64,000 bases of DNA from Maylandia zebra (taxonomy: Eukaryota > Chordata > Actinopteri > Cichliformes > Cichlidae), in contig NC_135187.1 of the NCBI RefSeq assembly GCF_041146795.1, positions 19,130,056-19,194,055 on the forward strand, given 5' to 3'. Of this stretch, positions 1 through 13,000 are shown piece after piece. Position 1 is the stretch's first letter. Every line of letters starts with the position of its first letter. The notes below the pieces were generated by a model. That model searched no databases. It worked only from the letters and a program-made list of their open reading frames with translations, and was not told the origin of the DNA. The position numbers and the translations under genes are program-made.

Positions 1-225
1 ACAATAAGATTCAGGGACATAACGTGAAAACGCAGGTTCGTCCTCTCTCTCTGTTTTGTCTGCAGGTGATGTTTGTTAGGATCATGTGACAATCACCCCT
101 AAAGACCTCAGTCACCTGAGCAGGACAGAGTTTGTAGGCGGCCATCACCTAAGAGGCTGTGGCACAAAGCAGTGGCCTCTTTCTCTGTGTGTGGTTAGCA
201 AACATATGAAAGCATGTGTGTTTAC

Positions 226-3200
226 CGTGATGGGCGTGCCCTGTGATTGCACCTGCACCTGCTGTAACTGCTGCATGGTGGCACCTTGCAACATCTGATG
301 GCCGACAGAAAAGAAATGGGAAAATGAGAGAAAGACACATAGTGAGAAAGCAGCGAGTGCACAAACTCAACACAAAAACGTAAGCGGAACTGGCACGTAT
401 GCAGAGAAAGATTGAAATGTAGGAGCAGCAAACAGTGGCATATAGGCAGTTGATGACATTTACGAGCATGTTTATGAAATATGCAAGTAAAACGGGAGGA
501 GGTTGATAAAAAGGATGATGTGAAATGATAAAAATTAAATTGTTAAAAAAAAAAAACACAAAAAGAAAACATGGTGGTAACTGAACAGGTAGTTAAAAAT
601 GTATAAAATACATCACAGTTGCATTTACAGAAGCTCAACAAAGGCCAACTGCAGATTTTAAGTTGTTGAGGGTTGTTGGCCTGAGAGAAAAGTGACAGAA
701 TCGGTACAGCACTGACAGTGACGCTGAAAGCGCCACACACAGACGCACAAATAAAGGATGTGAAATGGGAACTCGCCTCATTTTAATCTCTGCACTGACT
801 TATACTTCTTCATCCTGCAGGACTACTGCTAACACCTTAATGCGCACTCCAAATCTGTTGTACCAAACATGACATCTGTCTGATGAGGTTAGAAGTAATC
901 CAATCAGCTCCGTCTTTCACATGGGAATTATGTCATTTGAATAGACAACTACGTAACCTTTAGTCCTGACATTACTAAGTGGATAAAAACAATCAGAGAA
1001 ATGTTGCAAAGCTTCAAAATTTCACAGATTTTAATTTAAAACTGAGTTAAAATCTCACCTTTTTGAAGTGCCACCTTGTAAACAGTCAAAGATTGCATTT
1101 ACATAAGGTTAATGTCAAAGTGTGGCTTGGGACTGCAGCAGGAGCAGGAGTGTGAATCACACCAGGTCTAAACAAGTATGACAGCTCAGCTACAGGCAGT
1201 GTGCTGAAGCAGCATGAAGCATCACACCAGCCCAGCAGCAAGGCTACATGACATGCAGAGTGCAAACCGGAGAGGAGGAGTGCTCAGCAGAAAAAGTAGC
1301 AGGAATGAAATAATTAGAGAGATGAACTGAATGGTGCCCCTACATATGTGTGCTTGTTATCTCGATGGGTGGTGAAAATGCAGAATCCTCAGGAGAAAAA
1401 CCTCATCCTAGGACTCTGAGTGTGTATTTGTTTGTATATAAATGGGGATGTTGTTCCATTAAGAGGTTATTGATTCACAGTAAATAAGAGATCAGGGAAC
1501 GTTCTGTTCCCTGTGTGCAAGGTGTCCATGTATGTGTAAAGCTGGATTTGCTGGGTGTGTTTCGATGCCGTATTAATCCTGCTGGCAGGAGAGTGGTCAG
1601 CTCCTACATGTTAGCTACGAATAATATCAATAAATCCAGTGAGTCAATCCAAGAAATATGAGACTCCTAGGACTTCTAGGAAGAGGACTTCTAGAAAGAG
1701 GTCATCTTTCAGGTGTTACTCCAGCACACAATGAAACCAATTTTTTTCCCCCTCTAAAGTACCATACATGAGTCTAACGGGGATTTTGCAGAATTAGTTT
1801 TTGCAGGTGGTTTCACTTTGAGTGTTTCCTTGCGACGTGCACTACAAAGCACATTGCTAACCGTACCTGTCCCTGTTGCGGCTGTGCGATGATGATCTGT
1901 CCGGGCTGGATGGTCGCCGCTGTCTGTGCAGCAGGTTGCTGGCCCTGCTGTGCGCCCTGCACCTGCACGGCTCCGGGCTGCTGGGCCAAGGTGAAGTAGT
2001 ACTGCACTGGCTCTGCTGGAGCAACAGACTGACGCATCTCCTCCTGAGAAATATACACACATTGGACGCCTATCAGTCCGTTGCATCTCCATGAATTATT
2101 TTTACCGGTGTAACGGTAGACCGAGTCTGATAAATAACTGATGGGATGTGACTGGGGAAGAGTAACGTAATCTGGGTACAAGGTCCATCCATACTGGTTG
2201 ATAACATGCAATGCAAGTCCGGAGGCATGCTGAGGTGATGTGTTGGTGCTAATCAGCCTTAAAATTTCAGTATTACAACCTGTAATGCTAAAGGGGTAAC
2301 TTACAAATCGAATGAAACTTAATAATGTGATAACCGCTGGCATGCTTTCCCTGGTCCAGCAACAGAAATGTAACATCAGGGTTGTCAGATAAATCAGGGC
2401 AGTTCAGCACCTTAAATGCTGAGCTGGTATACAGGTGTTAAACTTAAAACCCAATAAACTGTCCATAAACACCGACCCATATCATTTTGTTTTGTAATTC
2501 ACTAATGAGCAGGCTTCGTCTGGATGAGGTTTCTCCATCACCAGAAGCGTAAACACCCCTCTCCCAGCTCCATGACAACACAGCTGAGAGTGTAGGATGT
2601 TTACATGTCTGGAGACAGTCTACGTGACAGCAAATTTAAATATCTCACTCCTCCACCTTTGAAAGTTCCTTATACATCAATTTAATGTAACTGATATTGG
2701 CCATTAATCGCCTGCCATAACATTTTAAGCAGTTTTCTTTCAGCATCTTCATTGAGTCATGTCCTGACCGGAGCCATGGTTTTAACACTTTGTTATAGCA
2801 GACACTGTATGGTATCAGCTTCCACAAACTAGTTTAATCACTGAGGTTACTGTTGGCGGTCTGAGGCAATAAGACGCTGCAAACATCCGACTGAAAGCCC
2901 TCGCTGTCAAAACCTCAGCTTCCAGTCAAGGATGTTTACAGCACCTCCAGGTTGCCAACAATGGAAAGTACCTGAGATGAATACCCAAATCATCAGCTCT
3001 TTATCCTGTGGTAACTTTAATGAGATACCAGCTGTTTCCCTGTCACAGTGTAGGTAATAAATACTATAATGAGGCCGCTTTCCTACCTGTCGTTTGGGGG
3101 GCTTCAGGTCGTCCCGGGGCACGATGTCAATCAGGAAGTCAAACTGGTCGAACTTTGTTATTGCCATGGCAATGTCATTCCTCTGTGAATATAAAATATA

Positions 3201-6052
3201 AAGAGAAAGTCAAGCAAAGAGGTCAGCGCTTTAGTATGCCAATTCTATATGCGCAGCCACCTATTTATAAACATGCCTCTAGGTCTGAGGTCATCACTCC
3301 CAAAACAACCAGACAAGGGAGATTTGTATACAGTTCCTAGTAGTACTTAGATGGGTGTTTGCTTTAATATTTGAATTTAAAGGATACGTTTAGAGCTTAA
3401 TCAGTTAGTCAGCTCAAAACTCTAGCAACACATGCAGTATACAAAAGGACTGTGTTTCTAGACCAACACATCTTCATGAGTGTTATCATATAAAAAGGTA
3501 TTAAGCAGGGAACCAAAAACACCGTAACACATTTATCCACATGCAAATCGACCTCTAGGGCACCCAAGCCAAAACATGCTGATCTACCCATAAACGTCTT
3601 TGTTCTACACAAGTTTTGACTTCCAGCAGATCAGATTGATAATTTATTGTGCGATTCAAATAACACTGTCTCCAAACAAAACATTACTAAAGGCAAACGG
3701 AATAATAAACCCACCACAAGAGGACCACAGTGAGAAACGCACATGTGTGTGTGAGATAAGTGTAAATGAGGACGAATGACATTTTCCTGCCCTCATGAGC
3801 ACATTCTCTGCTTCTATACCCCTTCCTATATCCACACCAGTGTGCTGTCTCTGTGGAATTTTCCACAGGATACTGGCTGTCAGGACCCCCCACCCCCCTC
3901 CATTGTGACCCTCCCCTTCACTAGAGGCTATATTTAGTACCTTGATTAATATCTGGTAACATCAGGTCACATCCACACTTGTTCTATTGATGAGCGTTGC
4001 TATGGTGACCCCAATTGGCGTGCCCTCTTCACAAAAGGATCAGGCTCTACATGTGTATGCGTGTGGAAATGGAGGGCACCACTTTCCCTCACTTAGGGAA
4101 ATGAAAAAAAAAAAATCCTGTATTCATGAAGTGAAGCATCACATGCAACTAATGCGTCATCTGTAGTGTACAAGGCAATTAACGTGTGCACAGTCACAGT
4201 AGATGAAGTTTCTATTTTAAAGTGTGCACTGCAGAGCTCTAAAAAACAGTTTCTTGACCAATAAAAAACATAGAACTACCATTTGGGACAGAGCTATATT
4301 AACAGCAAAACAAGTGTACTTCCAAAGCAGGCCTTCAGCACAAGACAAACTGTGATAAGATAGATTTTCTCCTCTTTCTACCTGCGTTGGCATACACAAA
4401 CATATCCAGTCTCTCAGAGGTATGTGAATGGATAAAGTGGACTTAAGGGCTTTCATGTTCTGCTCCACAGTTTTTCTCTACTTGACATGCAGGTGAGACA
4501 TATTCCAGACTGATTCTTCTCAACCGCTTCCGTCAGTGCTTTCATGTTCTCCGATTCCTTTTTCATCCGTATCTTTCCAGGCCTCACCTTTATTCAGCTC
4601 TGGTACAGCAGAGGATGCTAAAAGGCACCAGGGGAAAAGTGGGTCACCGGCACCCGCCTGGATTTGCTTTTAAAGTGAATGGAGGGAGAAGGAACTTAAC
4701 AGAGAGACCGTCCTCAAGGGGATGCTGGTATGGGGTCTCTGCTTGTACATGCACACTGACACTGGCACTTAGTGAATAAGAAGCACGAAACCAAAAAGAT
4801 AGCCAATTGATGTCAGAGTGTGGGTATTACAACTGGGGCTGTGTGTGTATTGGGAGGTCCAATCCACTTAAAGTAGGATTTGCTAAGGATTACAAAAAAG
4901 CATGTCATATGGAGGAGTTTAAATATAAAGAAAAAGAAATGTCTATAACCTGTAGTGTGCGTCGCTTGTTGTCCTCGGTGTGGATCCACGCCCTGAGGGT
5001 GAGCTCTGTGATGAAGATCTGAGCTGCTTTGGCAAACAGGACCGGAGCTTCTGCGCTGATCATCTGTACAGTAGAGATAGTGTTACACCTGGTTAAACAC
5101 ACCCACAGTCCATCAATCAAACATCAGCAATTACACGAATCGCTCAGGACCTCAGTCACAGCCGGCCACATCAAAGTCACAGCTGCTGCAAAAATAACCA
5201 ACATACATTCACTTGTTAAATAAAGACTGCGTAGTTACTAGCATAGATGCTTACGCAGAGTTGAGTGGGTACTTTTAATCTATTTCTTTCTGCTCATAAG
5301 CACTGAACTCTAAAATCAATTCCCATAAAAATGTATTTCTTATATGTTCATAAAAGCAATGCTTAAATGAACAGTTGTACTGACGCTATAACACTCACAC
5401 ATGCTTGCACTGCATCTGTGCAAGGTGCTGTGTCAGGACTGACAGAAGAGTCTTTCCTTCGGATATGTTAGTGATCTCCTGATCTCTTTACCGCTGTAAG
5501 CTGCTGCTTAACTAAGGGGATAGCATTCTTGACACGACATACTCAAGCCACACAAACAAACACAGAGCAGAGGCTTTCTTTTTAGAGGCTATGAACAATT
5601 CTGACTGACAATCAGGTGTAATGGGGGGGGGGAAACCACTCCTCCATGACTCGTAACTGCCTGGTGGAGTGGTTCCTTCTGTCACATCAAAAAAAAAAGA
5701 AAAAAAGCCACGTTAACCTGAGCAGATCTTCAAATGTAGCAGTGGTATTACAATATGGCCCAAATCAATGCTTTTATCTGTAATAACTTGTGATATTCTT
5801 CTGGTTCATTTTAGCCATTAACATGAAGTGCAATTCCCAGCAAAGTGGGTTATATTTTAAAAATTCCACAAGTGGAAAAAGAGAAATCTTAAAACCAAAA
5901 AGCAGTTCACTGCTACAAATGTCTGCATTAGCAGCTTTCTACATAAAATCACATTAATTAGCTACTTGCTACACTGCAGGTCTTGCAATGTCACAAAATG
6001 ATGCCCAATTATTCCTTCACGCATCGATAATGTTTTAACGTAAACCCATTTG

Positions 6053-6090
<38 letters not shown>

Positions 6091-7070
6091 TACTATCACC
6101 AGTGGCTGCTGAATGCAAAGAGTTGATACAACTTTTTAATTGAAAAATTATCTTTAATTATGAAATAATAATTGCATCTTTGAGTCCATTTATTGAGTGG
6201 TCTGAGCACAAAAAACCACAGACCAACAACTTGATAAGAACCAAGCTTCAAATGAATCAACAATTTCCAACACAGCAATACGTTTTTGTCAGAAAATAAA
6301 GTTAAACTAGAAATATCAAAGGGGCAACCAATTAAACGAAAACAACAGAACTACATTTTGCCATAATTTGTCCTGTCCCAGGGGACTGGAGTAGTTTCTT
6401 CCATATAGATGGATCATGACAGGTCACCGTGTGGTCTGGTATGTGAATTATATATTATGTAACTTCACAGTTACCAGACACAACCCAAATCACCAGCTAT
6501 GGAACGTTTTGACCCAACGCGCTGGACAGAGCTCTTTATTGCACGTCTGTCAAAAAACACCACGAGAAAATATACCTGCAGGGAAGTGGAGTATCACCTC
6601 ACAAGATACTTTTTTTTTTTTTTTTTTTTTTTTATTTGGGGGGCCTAGGATTAAGCTACATGTTTCCCACTTTTGATAGCATGTTCTTTAAAACAAGTAT
6701 GGCACACCCTTCGTGAAAGGCATAGTAATAAAGATATCTAGTTCTTTTTAATACACACCCTCTCTCTCAGTTTCATTATTCAGGTTCTCCTCTTACCTTC
6801 ACATCCTCATCCAACTTCATGATTTTCTTGATTCGGGCTAAAGGCAACTCCTGCACACGGAAATCCTTCTGAGGACAACAGATTGATACAGTTAAGTACA
6901 GAATAGAGCTGAAACTGCAACTTTTTCCTTTTTTTCTGCATTATTTGTCTGTTTGCATGAGTGTTACGTACCACAGTCAAGTTCCTGATCTCCTCCATGA
7001 CACGAGGCCAGAAGGACTGCAGTGTTTGCTGGGCATCGCTGCCCGTGGCTCCAAAACCATCTCCAGACAT
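226..7070 (-). CDS. nfyc: NFYC, nuclear transcription factor Y subunit gamma (5' six coding exons; 3' end outside window)
   Basis: NF-YC pairs with NF-YB through a histone fold, recruits NF-YA and binds CCAAT boxes in promoters in the nucleus. Coding exons, in transcript order: 7070-6972 (first exon part begins at 7078 with 8 nt of 5' UTR), 6868-6797, 5063-4950, 3182-3087, 2043-1867, 294-226. All are phase 0 and all have GT-AG ends. The peptide opens [20 protein letters not shown], then [13 protein letters not shown]. The histone fold runs from about residue 34 ([18 protein letters not shown]) through [18 protein letters not shown] and [20 protein letters not shown] to [20 protein letters not shown]. 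This region is nearly identical to vertebrate NF-YC. It is followed by the glutamine-rich activation region ([31 protein letters not shown]). The last 69-bp exon may be alternatively used. The remaining C-terminal exons lie left of base 1. The mir-30 hairpins in the intron between exons 4 and 5 match known NFYC gene structure. Confidence 0.97.
295..1866 (-). other. NFYC intron between coding exons 5 and 6
   Basis: Non-coding. The 5' splice site is GTACGG at 1866 and the acceptor follows a pyrimidine-rich stretch ending at 295. I see no further NFYC exon, other gene or recognisable repeat here. Confidence 0.6.
2535..2622 (-). ncRNA. mir30c: mir-30c precursor (intronic microRNA)
   Basis: The 23-nt mature miR-30c-5p (seed GTAAACA, ending CTCTCAGC) reads exactly on the minus strand from 2605 to 2583. 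A star-strand match to miR-30c-3p (begins CTGGGAGAGGGGTGTTTAC) lies at 2567-2546. The two arms pair around a loop of about 15 nt. The hairpin is within the NFYC intron between coding exons 4 and 5, in the sense orientation, as in mammals, so it is presumably processed from the NFYC transcript. miR-30 family members repress many targets through the seed. Precursor ends are estimated from pairing. Confidence 0.95.
2860..2958 (-). ncRNA. mir30e: mir-30e precursor (intronic microRNA)
   Basis: The mature 5p arm of miR-30e (begins TGTAAACATCCTTGACTGG) reads exactly on the minus strand from 2940 to 2919. The 3p arm (begins CTTTCAGTCGGATGTTTGC) lies at 2897-2876. The loop between them is about 21 nt. 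It is 314 bp upstream, in transcript sense, of mir-30c and in the same NFYC intron, so the two probably form a single intronic cluster. Precursor ends are estimated from base pairing. Confidence 0.95.
3183..6796 (-). other. NFYC introns around the histone-fold exons
   Basis: Two introns (3183-4949 and 5064-6796) flank the 114-bp exon encoding the middle of the histone fold. They hold only simple sequence that I can recognise: a 30-nt A run at about 6057-6086 and a T run at about 6610-6633. No second gene is visible on either strand. Confidence 0.55.
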
Positions 7071-7078
7071 CTTCTAAT

Positions 7079-10000
7079 CTGCTCAAAGAGAAGAAGAGAA
7101 AGAAGATGATGGATACAAGAAAATGATCGATCATTTCAAAGCAAAAAACAAGCGATATGGAGATTCGGAGACAGATCAAGAATGTAATACCATTGCAAAA
7201 CAAGGCCTTACTGCACAGAGCTCTTCCTGTGTGTCAGAACCACATATCCTATCAAAGTCTGTAATTATAATACAGTGAAATTGAAAATAGAACCCCGGCA
7301 GGCTTCTATTATTGTCCCTGTGGGATGTTGACAAGCCTAAGAACCCACCAATAGACTGGCTGCGCACTCCACGATTATGAATGGGTCCCTCACCTTTGGC
7401 ACATAGCTGCAGCTCCTCTACAAACACGCACATCATGTGCAAGTCAACTGCTTTTGGTGAGCCCGCAAGTGAACAGTGTTGAAGCAACAGATGCAAGAGT
7501 GTGCCATAAAGAAACAACCTAATTGCAAACTGACAAATTGTGAAGACACGCAGAGATACAAACCATCCAAATAAACTGAAATAAATTACTGCTAACACAG
7601 CCAGAGCTCCTACAGAGGATCCAACGGTTGAAAGAGGATCCAGCAGGTTACTATGGCATGCCAGGAATCTGCTGGAGGAATATTAGCCGGCCTGTCTGAG
7701 CATGTAGAGCTTCAAGTGCCCTGATTGTTCCACCTCACTCTCCCCCTTTTCTCCGTACCTCGATGAAAAGATTGAGCAGGAGGGAGAAGACGGAGAAACG
7801 TGAAGGTACAGAACAAGAGATGAGTGTGTAAAGCTACTCAAGAGAGACCGGATGTGTTTGTGTGTGTTGCTGTGGGAGGGCTAGTGCCTTGTCCAGTTCA
7901 GCATTAATCCAGCGCTAAGACAAAGTGCCAAAGGCTTTAGACAGATACTTTGGGGGAAGTAAGAGACAGACAGGGCCACAGCGACACTGCTATGCAAACC
8001 AGCAATGTGGGTCAAACAAGACAGAAAAAGGGAGACACAGAGTGGTAGAAAAGGAGATATGTCACTATAAAGAAAATGTTAGAAGAATGAAGGGGGGGGG
8101 GGCTTCTTTTTCTTTTCTCACCCTGGGCCAACAAGCATGAATAGTTCCATGTCTGGTTCAGCTGACAGACCAATACATTACAAGAAACAGCCTTTCAAAC
8201 ACGCCATCCAGTGTCTCTCCCTCTAGGTTCAGTCACAGCTTTGTTGTAAGGGACTGTTTGACTTTGGGGCCACATCAGCTCTTTTAACTGCAGCGCTTAA
8301 GTGCAGTTATAAATATTTTAAACCAATGAACGACTGATTCTGCATGCAGGCTCGTTACCTGATTGATTTTTGACAGGAAAGATTGACTCTCCTGCAAGTT
8401 GCATCAGTAGAATAATATAGAAGAAGCACTGCTGCATCCTGTTCTGTTGTTCAGTTTTCGACAGACAGTAGCCTAAATCAATAAGACAGAATGCCGGGTG
8501 AGAGAGGGGGGAGAGGGGGCTTTATATAAATCAATCAGGCCGCTTGTAGCTATGGCATGCCAGGCTAGTGATTGACCTTGACAGTGTCTCTCCTTCCCTG
8601 TCTGACGCTCCAGTGTCCAGTTGCATTTCAAGGTTGATTGAAAACCTGCAGTCTCCAGAACAATCCCAGCATCCCACAGGGCAGGAATGACTGATGGGAA
8701 TTGTAGTTTTTTTTATTCCTCCATTCTTCCCACATAAGACAGGTGGACTGACCTCTGCCAGTTCTTTTGCTGCCTCCAAGTACCTTGCAACAAAATGAAC
8801 CCAAAGACCGGATGAACAAAATAAGCATCATCCACATAACACATCATCTTGTAAACAAAACAATTTGGTATCAATGAATGTGCATTATATGTGAGACTAT
8901 GTGGTTCAAACTGGGGCAAAATAAGACGATGAGAAACAAATAATTAGGCTTAGGATTACAGAAGCCCTATCAGTTATAAAACGGCAACTATAAAACACAT
9001 AAACCTCCCAAGTTCCTCCTCCTGCGCCCTTATACACCTCACTTCTCATAAACTAAAGCTGTTAGAGGAGTGTGCTAATATCAAACCACACACAAACCCC
9101 CAACTACCTCTTTCTGACCCTGTGACCTTCAATGTAAATATACGCAACTACATTAACCACAGCGGCAAAAAGAGGGAGGGGAGGTGCAGGGGAAGTCGCT
9201 ATGTGAGAAGAAATGAGAAAGCATATGTGAGGAGAGGCATGCTAAAGCGTGAGAGAGGAAAGAAGCAACAGAACAATATAAGCGAAAGAGAAGAGAAGGC
9301 TAAGTGTCAACATGCCCTTGAGCATTGCTCCTCCAGCTTGGTAGCATATTCTACCGAGTATATAACTGCATAACCAAATTGCCCAATGCTTTGCATCAAC
9401 GGAAAGTTTGCGTGGGAGCCGATTCCGCTGACTTTGTGCAACACCTTCTATGGTCTGGGCCTACCCTTGTCAAATAAACACAGTGAATGGGGCTATCCTC
9501 TGCACGAAAAAAAAATGTTGAATCTCCTCAAAAGCTAATAAATGTCAACACTGTAAGACACGAAAAAGGTCTGGAGATTGATGCAAAGTCAAGACGGCTT
9601 ATTTTATCTGAAGGGATAAGCACCATTTACCTCCATATTTCAGTTCAGCAAGCTTTAAAGCGCTACTTAAATGGAAACTTGTACTATTACTAAAGAATTT
9701 TCTTGCTAGTCCAGTTCACTTCTTACTACTTATGGGGAGCGTTATCAGTCACTCAAGATAAAGTCTCTGTAAATGTTGTGCTTGTGTTTGCTTTGAAGCA
9801 GACTCGCTATTGCTAAAAATTCCAAATTATTCTGTTGAATCACGCAATGAAATTGACAAGCTCATTCCTGCTGTGTTGTTCTAATCTGCTGCTGTTGCTA
9901 TATTAGGGTACATGGTGTTGTTCTCTGCTGTGCTTCTCTCTTCTCCTCTTCCCTGCAGCTCTGTTGTCCTTCATCAGGTCATCGAGACAGAATCGCTGGT

Positions 10001-13000
10001 GTTGGGTTTCCTTCAGCTCTTTTCTATGTGTGCATCTTTGAGGACAAACGTCTCGACCTCGTCGACTTCGTTCCAACACAGCAACTTGCTCTTCCTCCTT
10101 CAGCAGCTCTACAGTCTCTTCTCCTAGCGCTTCCCTTCTCCCTTTATCACTCACGAGTATGCTTTTCTTGCATTTTCTGTCTTGTCTTACTTTCACCTGA
10201 TCTCTTTGAGAAAGTCAACACTGCTCGGCTTCCAGCAGCTGAATCAGCGCTAATGCTGTTCTGCCAGCCGGGCCCTGCATCTCTATCTCATCCTCACCTC
10301 CCTCCCCACTCTTTCTGGCACGTCACATTAAGTGGCCATTCACAGCAGCACTGGCGTCTCGCTCGAACTCTGACATCACACCGCTTTACATGAGCTTTCA
10401 ATTCCTGTCCAAATAAACCCGATAGGACCCCGGCTTGATGGCAGGCAGAAATGCAGCAAACTGGAAACAAGGAGATCGTATCGCTTGGCTGATCCGTTTT
10501 TGTTTTTTTCTTTTTTTAAAGATAAGTGAACGAGAAAAGAAGAAGTAACATGCTTCTTTCTGCACAGTGACAATGTGCGAGATAACAGAGTTGGAATTAA
10601 TTAACTGGCTTCTAGTTAAAGTGAAATGTTCTGCTTTTAATTGCCCTCTTAATGACCTGACAATCTGTGTAAACTGAGCCCAATTCTGAGGAGCATATTT
10701 GAAAGTGAACAAGTCGAGGCAGTGTGGGAGGACCTGAAGCCCCACTCGAGGCTACCGAGTGAACTTTTCACTGAGGTGTTTCAGTATCGCTATCACCGCC
10801 ATGGATGATGAAGAAGCAGGCAGCTCATCTCAGATCTCTCTGTCACGTCACGTGTAAGCAAATGTAAAGCTAAGATAAAGTGAATCATATACTGAACCTT
10901 TATATATTTATACTGAATCTTCAAAGCCGGTTGACCATTTTTAAAATAATATTAAATATGAATATAAAGAGTTATCGCTGCCTCACCATTTTTTCAGATT
11001 AGTGTACAACTGCATGACAGCTACTACAGCAGTTGTAGTTTTAAAGAGTGACTTCTTGCTTTACAACTCTCCTTTCAATTCCCAAGGTTATCATATCTTT
11101 GCACATATAAAGACAACTGAGTTGACAGAAGAAATAGATTACTTTCAGTTTCTGTGCGTATTATAACCTCAGAGTAACCTTCTGCATTGTACCCTTCACA
11201 CTTTCACATGTCAGCCTGGACAAAGAGTAAATACATACCCACATAGACTAGTTACCACCAAGAAGAAAGGTGAGATTTTTTTTCCTAAGATATAATACCA
11301 GCTATTGGATAGTCACTGGTCCACTGAGAGGTCTTAGGCAAGAAGTTAAATTTCCACATGCTGCTTTGTCACAAAACTGTCAGTGATGCAGAGTGGGCAT
11401 TTCTGGAGGAAGGTCACCTAAGGTTGAAATCTGCTAGATTTCAACTAGATCACTAAGCAGAAAACTCAGTATAGTGCTCACATAAACCAAGCTATGTCAT
11501 TTGGACATTTGAGAACCTAACCAATGTTTAATGATGACTGTTTAATAAGACAGCTTTATCCTGATTTAGTGCACTCAGTCTGTTGGAACAAATACAGCCT
11601 AAGTAACAAACGTCACACTAACAAACACTGATGTTAAATCGTGGTCATAAATCCAATGAGCGTATCCACAGATTCTCAAATATTAAAGCACTAACCGTGC
11701 TGAACCCGATCACAAATACCAGTCAGAAATAAACTGGCAAGGATACAGCATACAGGGTAAATGATCTACTCAGGAAAAAACAAAAAACAAGAAGTTTGCA
11801 GCCAGGAATTACAGATTAACTACTCAAATGCACGCAGTGGTTTCACAGATGGTGGTACAATTAAATATGAACAGACAGGATTTTAATGACACACATGCTC
11901 ACTTTGACCTACAGCGTAACATCCTTTTGGCATGGCCGGACCGATCTAGCCGACCCAACGGCCCTGTAAACTTTGCCCTTGGTTCTGCTTCAAGCCAACT
12001 CCAGGAAGTGCTAGTCACTGATCTCCCAAGGTCATTCAACAGAGGAGAGAAACCAGAGAGGGGGGAGGGAGAGAGAGAGATGAAAGAGAGAAGGGGAGGG
12101 AGAGGGGGAGGATAGAAAAGAGCAGGTTTTCCAACTTTCACTGCAGCACTTAAGTGACCCCAGCGGTTCAGGCGGTGTACTTTCTAAGAAGCCTAATGAA
12201 AACACCACATAATGTACATACTAGCTGTGCTCTGCATCCCGCTTTTAATTTCACTTCTTCTTGGGCCTCTCCTTCCCTCTGCATGTTTCCCTCTCGGTGC
12301 GGTTGGAGAGACTGCAGGAGTCAATCTCACATTCCTATGACCTTCATCCAATGCTAGGCCCAGTCTCTGGCGTCAAAGTAGGCAGGGCTAAAGGCACCTG
12401 CATATTACAAGCTGGGATACGGCCGACTCCCCCTGGGTGCCGACACACACTGTCTTTAGTGAAAGTGTACACATGTAAGAGCACAGTGGGGGCGGGAACA
12501 AAAGAGTAAACCTACAGTTGCTGTGGTCACCTTAGTGATGAGCGGAAAGGCCTAGCTATGTGCAAGAGGTTTGCGTGTTTTGTTTACTTTTTCCTCCCCT
12601 GGTGTGCCTATGGTTTGGCGTAGGGTACAAATGATATTCAAATCTCATGCAGACCGCAGCCAACCCTGGGATTTGGCAGCGAGGGCTTCAACTTAAGAGT
12701 TATTTTTAGTCTCCCTCTCTCAATCTCCCTCGCTTGCTCGCTCTTTCCCCAACGGGACTTTGTTTTGTCAAAGGCACCAATGGAAACTTTCAATTAGGGA
12801 GAAAAGGAGGAGAGAGGCACGGAGTCAGAGGCAAAGTGAGAGAAGAGGCACCCTACACAGATTCCATCAGAAGAGATCAGATCAAACTATTAGCCTCCTC
12901 TGCCCCTGAAGCTGACAAGCTGACAGTCTGTCCCATCTGGGTGTCTGGCACTGTCATGGTGAGGGGCCTGGGGGGTCCTGAGGTCACTGCAACCAGCTGC

